A stretch of DNA of 36,747 nt from assembly GCA_903874895.1 (NCBI GenBank), contig CAIQUG010000243.1, forward strand, positions 1 through 36,747, read 5' to 3'. How positions within the stretch are numbered: the stretch's first letter is position 1; each line of letters opens with the position of its first letter. Shown piece after piece: positions 15,670 through 24,944 of the stretch. Position numbers and translations under genes: made by a program. The notes below the pieces were generated by a model. That model was not told the DNA's origin. It did no database searches and saw only the letters and a list, made by a program, of their open reading frames with translations. This DNA comes from an uncultured Caulobacterales bacterium (lineage in GTDB: Bacteria; Pseudomonadota; Alphaproteobacteria; Caulobacterales; Caulobacteraceae).

Positions 15670-18180
15670 TCAGGCCGCGATCTCTGCGGAAAGGGCCCTC
15701 AGCAGGGCGTCCGCCTGGAACGGCTTGGCCAGATGGCTGTCGGCCCCGGCCTTGCGGCTGGCGGCCACGTGCTCCGACAGGGCATTGGCACTGACACAGA
15801 TGATCGGGGTCCTGGGCAACCGCTTCGCCCTCTCGAGGGCGCGGATTTCCCGGATTGCCTGGATGCCGTCCACCTCCGGCATCTGCATGTCCATGAGGAT
15901 GCAGTCGAAGCGCCGTCGCTGGAAGGCGGCCACGGCCTCGCGGCCGTTCTCGACGATCTCGAGTTCGATGTCGGCGCTGTTCAGGATCAGTTCGACGACC
16001 CGCTGATTGGTCGGGTGATCCTCGGCCAGCAGGACCACGAGCCGTCCATCGGCACCGGCGGCGGGTAGCCGGTCCAGAGCCGGGACCGCCGGTGAGATCC
16101 CCGCCGCGCAGACCGGCAACGGAACGGTGAAGGTGAAGGTAGCCCCCTCCCCCGGCCGGGACTCCGCCGTGATCTGCCCACCCATCAGCTTGACCAGGGC
16201 CATGCAGATGGCGAGGCCGAGGCCGGATCCGCCGTAGCGGCGAGTGATCGACGTATCCGCCTGCACGAACCGGGCGAACAGTCGCGCCCGGACGGTCTCG
16301 TCAAAGCCGACGCCGCTGTCCTTCACGGAGAAGCACAGGTCGCCGTCCTTCAAGGTGACGCTGACGTCCACCGCGCCTCGATCGGTGAACTTCACAGCGT
16401 TTCCGACGAGGTTGTTGAGCACCTGCGCCAGACGGTGGACATCGCCCAGATAGGCCTCGCCGACGTCGTCGGAAAAGCGGGCCGTGACCTCGACCCCCTT
16501 GGCCGCCGCGGTGATCGCCAGCGGTTTGACGACGGTCTCCACCAGACCGCGCACGGCGAAGCGCTTCTCTTCCAGACGGACCTGTCCCGCCTCGATCTTC
16601 GAGAAGTCGAGCACGTCGGACACGACCCGCTCCACGGTCATGGCGCTGGATCGGATGATATCGGCATATTCCCGCCCGGCGTCGGACTGCTGCAGCTTGT
16701 AGAGCATGTCCGCCACCGCCACGACGCCGTTCAGGGGCGTTCGCAGCTCGTGGCTCATGTTGGCGAGGAAGCGGGACTTCTCCTCGTTGGCGACCTCGAG
16801 TTCATGGGTTCTCTGTCGGACCCGCGCCTCCAGGGTCTGCAGGATCTCGCGGTTCCGGGTCCGCTCGAAGGAAAGGCTCCGCGCCAGTTCGCCGATCTCG
16901 TCGGGTCGCTCGTCTTCCGGAGTGTGGGCCGCTGCCGATGACGGGTCCGGATTGCGGCTGCGCCGGGCCAGGGACTCCAGCGGGGCCACCACCTGACGGC
17001 GCAGCAGGCCGAAGATCAGCGCCGCCTGAAGCGCCGCCGCAAGCAGGGCCAGAACCAGCACACCACCGGCGGACCGGATTGCGCTCAAGGTGATGGACTT
17101 GATCGGCGTCACGATCAGCAGATACCAGCCCGGCCCGGCGATGCGACCATGGGACACGAGCGTGCCGTGCGCATCGTCCTGAACTACGCCGGTGGAGGGA
17201 TCGGTGTGCCGGATTCCCGCGATCAGCCGGTGCAGGCCGAGGTCCCGTTCATACCTTGCGCGCTCCTGGACGGTGACTTCGCCGGGGACGGCGATGCCCG
17301 GATGGGCCACGATCTCGCCGGCGCTGGACACCAACACGTTGTAGGTGCCCGGCAGTGGGTGTTCGATGATGCGGCGGACAAAGCCCTCCATCGGGGCCGA
17401 CGCACCGAGGGTGCCAATCATCCGTCCACCCACATCGACCGGCGTGACGCACGCCGCCATCAATCGCTTGCCCGCTGTGTCAGACACCACCCGCTGCAGC
17501 CCCGTACAGCGCATGGTGCGCTCGGGGTCGACGGCGGGCAGCGCCACTCGGCTGATTTCCTGCGACGCCACGCTCAGGTTCGCGGGTGCCGTGCGACGGT
17601 AGTACATGAGCCTGTCCGGCCGGCGAGGACCGAACATCACCAGGTCCTGCCGCGGCGTGAAGAAGTAGAAATTGTCCGACAGGGCAAAGCCGGTGTGTCC
17701 GTAGTCATAGACGACATCCACGGCGGCCAGGAGGTAGCGTTTGTCCTGCATCGGCACGTGGATGCCATCGTGGATGAAGGCCGCCATGCCGTAGGCGCGG
17801 CCATGGCGAAGGGTGCGGATGCCGTCGAAGAGCCCATCGGAACTGCGTCGGGTTCCATCCTTCTGAAGAGGGAAGAGCCGGTCGAACTCCCGGTCCACCG
17901 TGCGATCATCCAGGGTGGCGGCCAGGGCCAGCAGGTCCGACCGAGCGGCCATGTCCCGCCGCCCCAGGGCCTCGAACGGGATGCTCTCGGATTCCGCCTT
18001 CAGCGCGACGTAGTGCCGAAGGTCTTCCTTCTGGCGGGCGACGTCGCCGGAGAACACTTCCCGGAACACGATCGCCGCAAGTCCGAGCGTCACCATCGTG
18101 GAGATGATGATGACCGGAGCAATCAGTCTCGTCGAAAGGCTCAGCGACCGCGCCATGCGCTGGAGGGACTCCCTGTCCAT
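15670..18180 (-). CDS. Membrane-bound hybrid histidine kinase with Cache-like sensor
   Basis: The 836-residue protein has a membrane segment at about residues 17-40 and a large periplasmic region of about 325 residues that resembles a Cache-type ligand sensor (it contains GRMIGTLGASAPMEGFVRRI and TYNVLVSSAGEIVAHPGIA). A second membrane segment follows near 370-395, then a HAMP/coiled-coil linker. The HisKA motif MSHELRTPLNG has the phospho-acceptor His477. The HATPase domain has NLVGNAVKFT and GGSGLGLAI boxes, and the C-terminal receiver has Asp764 in LMDMQMPEVDG. The signal and downstream partner are unknown. It starts 57 bases after the carboxylase stop on the same strand. An internal ATG at codon 9 is an alternative start. 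Confidence 0.9.
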   Translation of the reverse strand: MDRESLQRMARSLSLSTRLIAPVIIISTMVTLGLAAIVFREVFSGDVARQKEDLRHYVALKAESESIPFEALGRRDMAARSDLLALAATLDDRTVDREFDRLFPLQKDGTRRSSDGLFDGIRTLRHGRAYGMAAFIHDGIHVPMQDKRYLLAAVDVVYDYGHTGFALSDNFYFFTPRQDLVMFGPRRPDRLMYYRRTAPANLSVASQEISRVALPAVDPERTMRCTGLQRVVSDTAGKRLMAACVTPVDVGGRMIGTLGASAPMEGFVRRIIEHPLPGTYNVLVSSAGEIVAHPGIAVPGEVTVQERARYERDLGLHRLIAGIRHTDPSTGVVQDDAHGTLVSHGRIAGPGWYLLIVTPIKSITLSAIRSAGGVLVLALLAAALQAALIFGLLRRQVVAPLESLARRSRNPDPSSAAAHTPEDERPDEIGELARSLSFERTRNREILQTLEARVRQRTHELEVANEEKSRFLANMSHELRTPLNGVVAVADMLYKLQQSDAGREYADIIRSSAMTVERVVSDVLDFSKIEAGQVRLEEKRFAVRGLVETVVKPLAITAAAKGVEVTARFSDDVGEAYLGDVHRLAQVLNNLVGNAVKFTDRGAVDVSVTLKDGDLCFSVKDSGVGFDETVRARLFARFVQADTSITRRYGGSGLGLAICMALVKLMGGQITAESRPGEGATFTFTVPLPVCAAGISPAVPALDRLPAAGADGRLVVLLAEDHPTNQRVVELILNSADIELEIVENGREAVAAFQRRRFDCILMDMQMPEVDGIQAIREIRALERAKRLPRTPIICVSANALSEHVAASRKAGADSHLAKPFQADALLRALSAEIAA

Positions 18181-18237
18181 GTATCCAGGATCATACTCAA
18201 TATCCCCTGAAAGAACCCTGAACGGGCAACCCGTCTG

Positions 18238-21200
18238 CTACCAGACGTCCACGAACGGCCGCTTCTTTCCCGTCCGTGGCGCTGGCGGGCCACAGCTGGT
18301 CAGGGCGCGCACCAGCCAGCGTCGGGTATCGGCGGGGTCGATCACGGCGTCGATCTCCAGGACCTCGGCCACCTGCTCGGCCTTGCCCCGGGCGTACATG
18401 TGCCCGACCAGCTTGCGGAACAGGGCTTCGCGCTCCGCGGGATCGGCAATGGCCTCCAGCTCCTTCCGGTAACCGAGGCGCACGGCACCCTCAAAGCCCA
18501 TGGGCCCGAACTCTCCCGTGGGCCAGGAACAGATCATGGCGGACGCGCTGAGATCCCCGCCGGCCATGGCCTGCGCGCCCAGTCCATAGCCCTTGCGCAG
18601 GACCACGGTGAGGAACGGCACGGTGACCGTCGTGGCCGTAACGAACAGGCGCGAGCCCCGGCGCACCGCTGCAGCCCGCTCGCTCTCCGGCCCCACCATG
18701 AATCCAGGCGTGTCGCAGAGGGACAGGATCGGCACGTCGAAGGCATCGCAGAGCTGGAGGAAGCGGCTGGCCTTCTCTGCTCCCTCCCCGTCAATCGCTC
18801 CCCCCAGATGCCGGGGATCATTGGCGATGACCCCCATCGCCCGCCCCTCGATCCGCAGGAAGCCGGTGACCATCCCGGGGCCGTAGCCGCCGCGCAGCTC
18901 GATCCAGCTACCGGTGTCGGCCAGGGTCTCGATCACGGTGCGGATGTCATAGACCCGCAGGCGGTTCTCGGGGATCAGGTGGCGCAGCAGCCGCTGGTCG
19001 GCGCAATCTCCTGGCGGCGTCCGGCCCTGGAACACGCCCAGCAGCTGCCGCGACAGGTGGGCGGCCTCCGCCTCGTCTGCGACCAGCAGATCGAGGCAAC
19101 CGTTGGCGAACTGCTCCCGGGCCGGGCCGATGTCACTGGCCGCCACGACGCCAAGCCCCCCTCCCTCGATCATGGCCGGTCCGCCCATGCCGATATTGGC
19201 ACCCTGGACCCCGATGGTGATGTCCGCGCATCCGAAGAAGGCGGCATTGCCCGCAAAGCACCGGCCGGCCGCCACGCAGATCCGGGGGGCCAGCCCCGAC
19301 AGCCGGGCAAAGGTGGTGAAGCTGGTGGTGTCGAGGGACGAGGCGATCAGGGCGCCGCCGTCCACATCCCCCGGACGTCCGCCCCCCCCCTCCACGAACC
19401 AGATCACCGGCAGCTTCCAGTGCTCCGCGAACTCCAGCACCCGGTCCGTCTTCTTGTGATTGAAGTAGCCCTGGGTGCCCGCCAGCACCGTGTAGTCATA
19501 GGCCAGGCCGACGCAGCGGCCAGCCGCCTCGCCGAACAGCTCTCCGTTCACCTGCCCGACCCCTGCCACCATCCCGTCCGCCGGTGTGTTCTTCTGCAGG
19601 TCCTCGTGCGAGCGGCGACGGCGCTGGGCGGCCACGGTCAGCGCGCCCACCTCCTCGAAGCTGCCGGGATCAAACACGGCATCGATGTTTTCCCGCGCGG
19701 TGCGCATGCCCATGGCATGTCGCTTGGCGATGGCCTCCGGCCGCGCGGCGTCCGCCGTGAGGGCCAGCCGGTCGCGGAAGGCCTGCAGGTCCGGCCGGAT
19801 CGCGGCCAGATCGACGAAGTCCGCCACCATGTCGGACCCGGTCTCCCCCATCGGTTCCAGCCAGACCAGGGCCGAGGCATCGTCCACCGTATCGCCCACG
19901 GCTCCATCGATCCGCAGCACAACGCCGGCGGCGGGCGCGAGGGCCGGGTGCTGCATCTTCATGGCCTCGAGCACCACAAGGCTCTGACCGGTCCGCACCG
20001 TGTCGCCCACGGCCACCTCGACCGCGACCACGGAGCCGCGCAGAGGCGCCGGGACCGGAATCGCGCCGGGCCTCGGTGCGGGCATCGACGCCACGGCCTG
20101 TCCGATCCCCTCGGCAGCCGCATCCGGGACAGCCGGCGGAACCTGGGCGGCCGCGGCCTCGGACAGGCGGGCGGCATGGGTCTCGATGAAGCGCGTGGTG
20201 GCGGTTCCCGATCGGAAGGCCTCCTCGCCCATGAGGGCCGCCAGCAGGCCGAGATTGGACGTGGGTCCGGTCAGCCGGAACTCCCGGGCCGCCCGGCCGG
20301 CCTTGGCCGCCGCCGCCGCCAGCCCGCCGGACGGAGCGTGGACGATGATCTTGGCCAGCAGGCTGTCGAAGCCGGGATGCGGCGCATAGCCCGCATAGCC
20401 GTAGCCGTCGACCCGCACCCCCGGACCGCCCGGTGGCTGGTAGGTGGTCAGTCGGCCGCTGGCGGGGCGCACCTCCCCTGTCTCGTCCAGGGTCTCGAGA
20501 TTGACGCGGAGCTCCACGGCGTCCCCGTGGGCCTCCGGCGTCGCCTCTACCCCGATCTCGGCCAGGGTCAGGCCCCGCGCAGCCTCGATCTGCAGCCGGA
20601 CGAGATCGAGACCGGTCACGGCCTCGGTGACCGTATGCTCCACCTGAAGGCGGGCATTGACCTCCATGAAGTAGGCCTGATCCGCCGCGTCTGTGTCGAG
20701 CAGGAACTCCACCGTGGCCAGCCCCCGCAGGTCCGCCGCCGCCGCCAGCCGGGTCGAGGCGGCATAGAGAGTCTGCCGCAGCTCCGGCGACAGGTCGATG
20801 GCCGGGGCCACCTCGACGATCTTCTGGCGCCGCCGCTGCAGGCTGCACTCCCGGTCTCCCAGCGCGACCACCTGACGGCCATCGCCCAGCACCTGGACCT
20901 CGACGTGCCGGGCATGGTCCACCGCCCGTTCCAGATAGAGCCGCTCATCCCCGAAGGCCGCCCGGGCCTCGGCGGCGCAGAGCCTGAGTGCGGGCTCCAT
21001 CTCCGCCTCCGAGGCAACCCGGCGAATGCCCCGCCCGCCGCCACCGGCGACGGCCTTGACCATGACCGCCCGCCCCTCCTGCGCGGCCAGGAACGCCAGG
21101 GCCGCCTCAAGCGCCGTCTCAGGATCCAGCTGGCTCAGCCCCGGTAGGCAGGGTGCCCCGGTCCGGCGGGCCAGGGCGACGGCCCGGACCTTGTCGCCGA

Positions 21201-21537
21201 ACAGGGACAGGGCCGCGGGGGATGGCCCGATGAATACCAGTCCGGCGTCGGCACAGGCCTGGGCGAAATCGGGATTCTCGCTGAGGAAGCCATAGCCCGG
21301 ATGGACCGCTTCGGCTCCGCTGGATGCGGCGGCGGCGATCACGGCCGTCATGTCCAGATAGCCCGCGGCCCCGCGCCCCGGCAGCTGCACGGCCTCATCG
21401 GCCAGCCGCACATGCAGGCTGTCGGCATCGTCGGAGGTGTAGACGGCAATGGCCCGCAGCCCCATCTCGGCCACCGTCCGGCCGATGCGGATGGAAATCT
21501 CGCCACGATTGGCGATCAGGACGCGCTGAAAGGTCAT
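18238..21537 (-). CDS. Single-chain biotin-dependent acyl-CoA carboxylase (BC-BCCP-CT fusion)
   Basis: The 1099-residue protein joins all functions of a biotin carboxylase complex. The N-terminal biotin carboxylase starts FQRVLIANRGEI and has the ATP loop KAVAGGGGRGIRR and EVNARLQVEHTVTE. A central biotin-carrier domain has the biotinylation motif EAMKMQ with Lys527. The C-terminal carboxyltransferase (from about residue 600) includes GYFNHKKTDR and IGMGGPAMIEGGG. This order matches the single-chain long-chain acyl-CoA carboxylase type rather than the separate-subunit AccABCD, PccAB or MccAB enzymes. The acyl-CoA used cannot be read from sequence. The ATG at 21537 is chosen because the family N-terminus begins there. 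It is divergent from the GMC oxidoreductase gene. Confidence 0.92.
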   Translation of the reverse strand: MTFQRVLIANRGEISIRIGRTVAEMGLRAIAVYTSDDADSLHVRLADEAVQLPGRGAAGYLDMTAVIAAAASSGAEAVHPGYGFLSENPDFAQACADAGLVFIGPSPAALSLFGDKVRAVALARRTGAPCLPGLSQLDPETALEAALAFLAAQEGRAVMVKAVAGGGGRGIRRVASEAEMEPALRLCAAEARAAFGDERLYLERAVDHARHVEVQVLGDGRQVVALGDRECSLQRRRQKIVEVAPAIDLSPELRQTLYAASTRLAAAADLRGLATVEFLLDTDAADQAYFMEVNARLQVEHTVTEAVTGLDLVRLQIEAARGLTLAEIGVEATPEAHGDAVELRVNLETLDETGEVRPASGRLTTYQPPGGPGVRVDGYGYAGYAPHPGFDSLLAKIIVHAPSGGLAAAAAKAGRAAREFRLTGPTSNLGLLAALMGEEAFRSGTATTRFIETHAARLSEAAAAQVPPAVPDAAAEGIGQAVASMPAPRPGAIPVPAPLRGSVVAVEVAVGDTVRTGQSLVVLEAMKMQHPALAPAAGVVLRIDGAVGDTVDDASALVWLEPMGETGSDMVADFVDLAAIRPDLQAFRDRLALTADAARPEAIAKRHAMGMRTARENIDAVFDPGSFEEVGALTVAAQRRRRSHEDLQKNTPADGMVAGVGQVNGELFGEAAGRCVGLAYDYTVLAGTQGYFNHKKTDRVLEFAEHWKLPVIWFVEGGGGRPGDVDGGALIASSLDTTSFTTFARLSGLAPRICVAAGRCFAGNAAFFGCADITIGVQGANIGMGGPAMIEGGGLGVVAASDIGPAREQFANGCLDLLVADEAEAAHLSRQLLGVFQGRTPPGDCADQRLLRHLIPENRLRVYDIRTVIETLADTGSWIELRGGYGPGMVTGFLRIEGRAMGVIANDPRHLGGAIDGEGAEKASRFLQLCDAFDVPILSLCDTPGFMVGPESERAAAVRRGSRLFVTATTVTVPFLTVVLRKGYGLGAQAMAGGDLSASAMICSWPTGEFGPMGFEGAVRLGYRKELEAIADPAEREALFRKLVGHMYARGKAEQVAEVLEIDAVIDPADTRRWLVRALTSCGPPAPRTGKKRPFVDVW

Positions 21538-21767
21538 GGGCAGGGCCGAGCGGCTGGAGTCGGAGACGGGACCGCAGGCTGGCTTGCGAAGGCGCCGCCG
21601 TCCAGTCCTAACCGTGTGAGCCCCGGGCACAGGAAATTGCAGCCCCGACGCTGCGTCACCCCGCAAAATCCCTTGCCTCGCGGGCGCGACCGGTAATTCT
21701 AGGGGCCGAACCGGACGACGCGGCCGATCCCCGTCGGCCGGGTCAGCGACAAGGATCAGGAAACGCG
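21538..21767. promoter_or_regulatory. Divergent promoter region, carboxylase and GMC oxidoreductase
   Basis: This 230-base non-coding stretch separates two divergent genes and must hold both promoters. It contains the 7-bp inverted repeat CGGCCGA-N6-TCGGCCG at 21721-21740, a possible operator or leader hairpin for the GMC gene. No consensus -35/-10 pair is convincing. Confidence 0.45.
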
Positions 21768-23435
21768 ATGGGTCTCGAAATCGAAGCCGACTACGTGGTG
21801 GTGGGCGCGGGCAGCGCCGGCTGCGTGCTGGCCAACCGGCTGAGCGCCGACGGGCGGTTCAAGGTGGTGCTGCTGGAGGCCGGCGGCGATGACCGTCCGA
21901 CCCGCAACCCCGGCCAGTTCCTCTCCAACCTGATGATCCACATGCCGGTGGGCTATTCGCAGACGTTGAAGGATCCGAAGGTCAACTGGCTCTACACCAC
22001 CGAGCCGGACCCCACCTCCGGCAACCGCCCCCACGTCTGGCCGCGGGGCAAGGTGCTGGGCGGCTCGTCCTCCATCAACGGCCTCCTCTACATCCGCGGA
22101 CAACAGGCGGACTATGACAACTGGCGCCAGCTGGGCTGCGAGGGTTGGTCCTGGGATAGTGTGCGCCCCTATTTCCTGCGCTCCGAGAACCAGGAGCGGG
22201 GCGCTGACGGGGATCACGCCACCGGCGGTCCGCTGAACGTGTCCGACGTCACCACCCGGCATCCGGTGTCAGATGCCGTGCTCGACGCCTGCGGCCAGGC
22301 CGGCATCCCGGTGGTGAAGGATATCAATGGCGAGAACCAGGAAGGCGCGTCCTACTACCAGCTGACGGTGAAGAACGGTCAGCGCTGCTCCGCAGCCGTC
22401 GCCTATCTTCACCCGGTGATGCACCGCGCGAACCTGCAGGTGGAGACCGGGGCCCTGGCCCGCCGGGTGCTGTTCACCGGCAAGCGCGCCTCAGGTGTCG
22501 AGTTTTCGCAGGACGGTCTGATCCGCACGGTGCGGGCACGTCATGAGGTCATCCTGGCCGGCGGGACGATCAACACGCCGCAGCTTCTGCAGCTGTCGGG
22601 CATCGGGCCGGGACAACTGCTGCAGGAGCATGGGATCGAGGTGATCTCCGACCTGCCGGGCGTCGGCGAAAACCTCCAGGACCACTATGTGATGGGCGTC
22701 CGCTACCGGCTGAAGCCGGGCGTCATCTCGGTCAACGAGCTGACCCGCGGCACCCGCTTCGTGGGCGAGGCCCTGAAATACGTGTTCCAGCGCAAGGGCC
22801 TCCTGACCCTGTCCGCCGCCCATATCGCCGTGTTCTGCAAGTCGCGGCCCGAACTGTCCGCGCCGGACATCCAGTACCACATCCTGCCCGCCACCATGGA
22901 CATGGAGAAGCTGGCCGCGGAGCAGAAGATGGAACTGGAAGGCCAGCCGGGCCTGACCATAGCCCCCTGCCAGCTGCGCCCGGAGAGCCGCGGCCATATC
23001 CGGATAAAGTCTCCCGATCCGACGGTGCACCCGACGATCTTCGCCAACTATCTCTCGGACCCGATCGACCGGGAAGTGGCGGTGGAATCCCTGAAGATCG
23101 CCCGCAAGATCGGCACCCAGCCGGCCCTCGCCCCCTTTGTCGATCACGAGATGCAGCCCGGCGAGGCCTTCAAGTCCGACCGGCACCTGCTGGAATTCGC
23201 CAAGGCCAGCGGCACCACCATCTATCACCCCGTCGGCACCTGCCAGATGGGGCATGGACCGCAGGCGGTGGTGGATCCCCAACTGCGGGTCCACGGGGTC
23301 GAAGGGCTGAGGGTCGTGGATGCCTCGATCATGCCGCGGCTGGTCTCGGGCAACACCAATGCCCCGACCATCATGATCGCCGAGAAGGCCTCTGACATGA
23401 TCCTCGGACGGGAAGCGGCCCAGACCGCGGCCTGA
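21768..23435 (+). CDS. GMC family FAD-dependent oxidoreductase
   Basis: This 555-residue flavoprotein belongs to the glucose-methanol-choline family, close to choline/alcohol dehydrogenase-like members. It has the N-terminal dinucleotide motif [17 protein letters not shown], the GMC signature 1 ([20 protein letters not shown]), signature 2 ([17 protein letters not shown]), catalytic His487 in [11 protein letters not shown] and Asn531 in [15 protein letters not shown]. Such enzymes oxidise alcohols; the substrate here is unknown. There is no signal peptide, so it is probably cytosolic. AGGA lies upstream of the ATG. The next gene starts 51 bases later on the same strand and is probably co-transcribed. 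Confidence 0.9.
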   Translation: MGLEIEADYVVVGAGSAGCVLANRLSADGRFKVVLLEAGGDDRPTRNPGQFLSNLMIHMPVGYSQTLKDPKVNWLYTTEPDPTSGNRPHVWPRGKVLGGSSSINGLLYIRGQQADYDNWRQLGCEGWSWDSVRPYFLRSENQERGADGDHATGGPLNVSDVTTRHPVSDAVLDACGQAGIPVVKDINGENQEGASYYQLTVKNGQRCSAAVAYLHPVMHRANLQVETGALARRVLFTGKRASGVEFSQDGLIRTVRARHEVILAGGTINTPQLLQLSGIGPGQLLQEHGIEVISDLPGVGENLQDHYVMGVRYRLKPGVISVNELTRGTRFVGEALKYVFQRKGLLTLSAAHIAVFCKSRPELSAPDIQYHILPATMDMEKLAAEQKMELEGQPGLTIAPCQLRPESRGHIRIKSPDPTVHPTIFANYLSDPIDREVAVESLKIARKIGTQPALAPFVDHEMQPGEAFKSDRHLLEFAKASGTTIYHPVGTCQMGHGPQAVVDPQLRVHGVEGLRVVDASIMPRLVSGNTNAPTIMIAEKASDMILGREAAQTAA

Positions 23436-23486
23436 GGGCCCGGGCATCAGCGCAGACGAGACAAGACGAGACGGGAGACGATCCAG

Positions 23487-24929
23487 ATGGCTGCCATTCT
23501 TGCCTGGGGGGCCTATGTCCCGCGGCTTCGCCTGAGCCGGCGGGCCGTCACCTCCGCAAATGCGTGGATCGCGCCGAATCTTGCCGGCAAGGGCAAGGGC
23601 GAGCGGTCCATGGCGTCGTGGGACGAGGATGCCCTGACCCTTGCAGTGGAGGCCGGTCGCGATGCGCTGGGTCCCGGCGATGATCGCAGCCACGTCCGTC
23701 GCCTGGTGTTCGCCTCGACCACGGCCCCCTTCGCCGACCGCCTGAATGCCGGCATCGCCGCAGCGGCCCTGACGCTGGACGGAGACATCCGGTCCAGCGA
23801 CGTCGGCGGCTCGCAGCGGGCCGGTCTGGGCGCACTGGCGGATGCGCTGGAGGACACGGGACCCGCGACCCTCGTCGTCATGGGCGAAATGCGCCGGACC
23901 CGGGCCGCCTCCCCGCAGGAGCTGGATTTCGGCGACGGCGGCACCGCCTTTCTGGTCGGCGACGGCCCGGGCTGTGCCGAACTGCTGGGACGGGGCGTGG
24001 TCACCGCGGACTTCGTGGACCACTTCCGCGCCGCAGACCAGGAGATCGATTACGCCTGGGAGGAGCGCTGGATCCGCGACGAGGGAATCGCCAAGCTGGT
24101 GCCTGCCGCCGTTCGCCAGGCCCTGACCGCGGCGGGCCTCACCGCCGACGCGGTGGACCACTTCTGCTTCCCTTGCGTGTTCGCCGGACAGGCGGCCAGC
24201 CTTGCCAGGGGCCTCGGCATCCGCCCCGAAGCCGTGCGGGACAATCTGGCGTCGGTCATGGGGGAAGCCGGAACGGTGCATGGCCCCCTGATGCTGGCCC
24301 ATGCCCTGGAGGACGCCACTCCCGGGCAGGTGATCCTGGTCGCCCAGTTCGGCCAGGGCTGCGAGGCGCTGGTGCTGCGGACCACGGAGCGGCTGGCGGC
24401 GGCGCGTCCGGCCCGCGGCGTCAGCGGCAGTCTGCAGGACCGCAAGGAGGAGACCAACTACCTCAAGTTCCTGACCTTCCGAGGGCTGGTGGACTGGGAC
24501 AGGGGCATGCGGGCCGAGAAGGACAACAAGACCGCCCTCACCACCCTCTACCGCAACTCGGACCAGATCCTGGGCCTGGTGGGCGGCCGGTGCCGGGAGA
24601 CGGGTGTCGCCCAGTTTCCGCGGACCCGGATCTCGGTGGCCCCCAACAATCCGGCGGTGGACACCCAGGAGCCCTACAAGTTCGCGGAGCGCCGGGCGAC
24701 CATCCTGTCCTGGTCGGCGGACTACCTGACCTTCTCCATGGCCCCGCCCAACCACTACGGCATGATGGTCTTCGAGGGCGGTGGCCGGATCTTCATGGAC
24801 ATCACCGATGTCGAGCCCGGCGACGTGGAATCCGGCATGGGCGTCAAGATGATGTTCCGCCTGAAGGAGACCGACGAAAAGCGAGGTTTCAGAAGGTACT
24901 TCTGGAAGGCTGTTCCCGTCCGGTCGTAA
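23487..24929 (+). CDS. Thiolase-fold (HMG-CoA synthase-like) protein fused to a DUF35 OB-fold domain
   Basis: The 480-residue protein has an N-terminal condensing-enzyme fold resembling HMG-CoA synthase (about residues 1-310) and a C-terminal DUF35-type OB-fold (about 330-480, ending in VKMMFRLKETDEKRGFRRYFWKAVP). By hand alignment to bacterial HMG-CoA synthase, the catalytic Glu, Cys and His positions are occupied by other residues: ASTTAP for the Glu loop, GGSQRAGLGAL with Gln or Ser where Cys should be, and CFPCVF with Pro for His. The zinc ribbon usual before DUF35 keeps one cysteine only (GGRCRETGVAQFP). It is therefore unlikely to be a true HMG-CoA synthase. A ribosome site GGGAGA precedes the ATG. 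Its role is presumably tied to the adjacent GMC oxidoreductase and acyl-CoA carboxylase. Confidence 0.82.
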   Translation: MAAILAWGAYVPRLRLSRRAVTSANAWIAPNLAGKGKGERSMASWDEDALTLAVEAGRDALGPGDDRSHVRRLVFASTTAPFADRLNAGIAAAALTLDGDIRSSDVGGSQRAGLGALADALEDTGPATLVVMGEMRRTRAASPQELDFGDGGTAFLVGDGPGCAELLGRGVVTADFVDHFRAADQEIDYAWEERWIRDEGIAKLVPAAVRQALTAAGLTADAVDHFCFPCVFAGQAASLARGLGIRPEAVRDNLASVMGEAGTVHGPLMLAHALEDATPGQVILVAQFGQGCEALVLRTTERLAAARPARGVSGSLQDRKEETNYLKFLTFRGLVDWDRGMRAEKDNKTALTTLYRNSDQILGLVGGRCRETGVAQFPRTRISVAPNNPAVDTQEPYKFAERRATILSWSADYLTFSMAPPNHYGMMVFEGGGRIFMDITDVEPGDVESGMGVKMMFRLKETDEKRGFRRYFWKAVPVRS

Positions 24930-24944
24930 CGGCGGTGGGCGGAG

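Noticed and set aside
18400-21147. A long open frame of about 915 codons antisense to the carboxylase gene
   Set aside because: It is a shadow of a GC-rich gene with strong third-position bias. Its translation is low in complexity with no recognisable domain, while the opposite strand has complete carboxylase motifs.
22491-24755. A 754-codon minus-strand open frame under the GMC and thiolase-like genes
   Set aside because: It spans two genes and their gap on the other strand and lacks any domain signal, as expected of a high-GC shadow frame.
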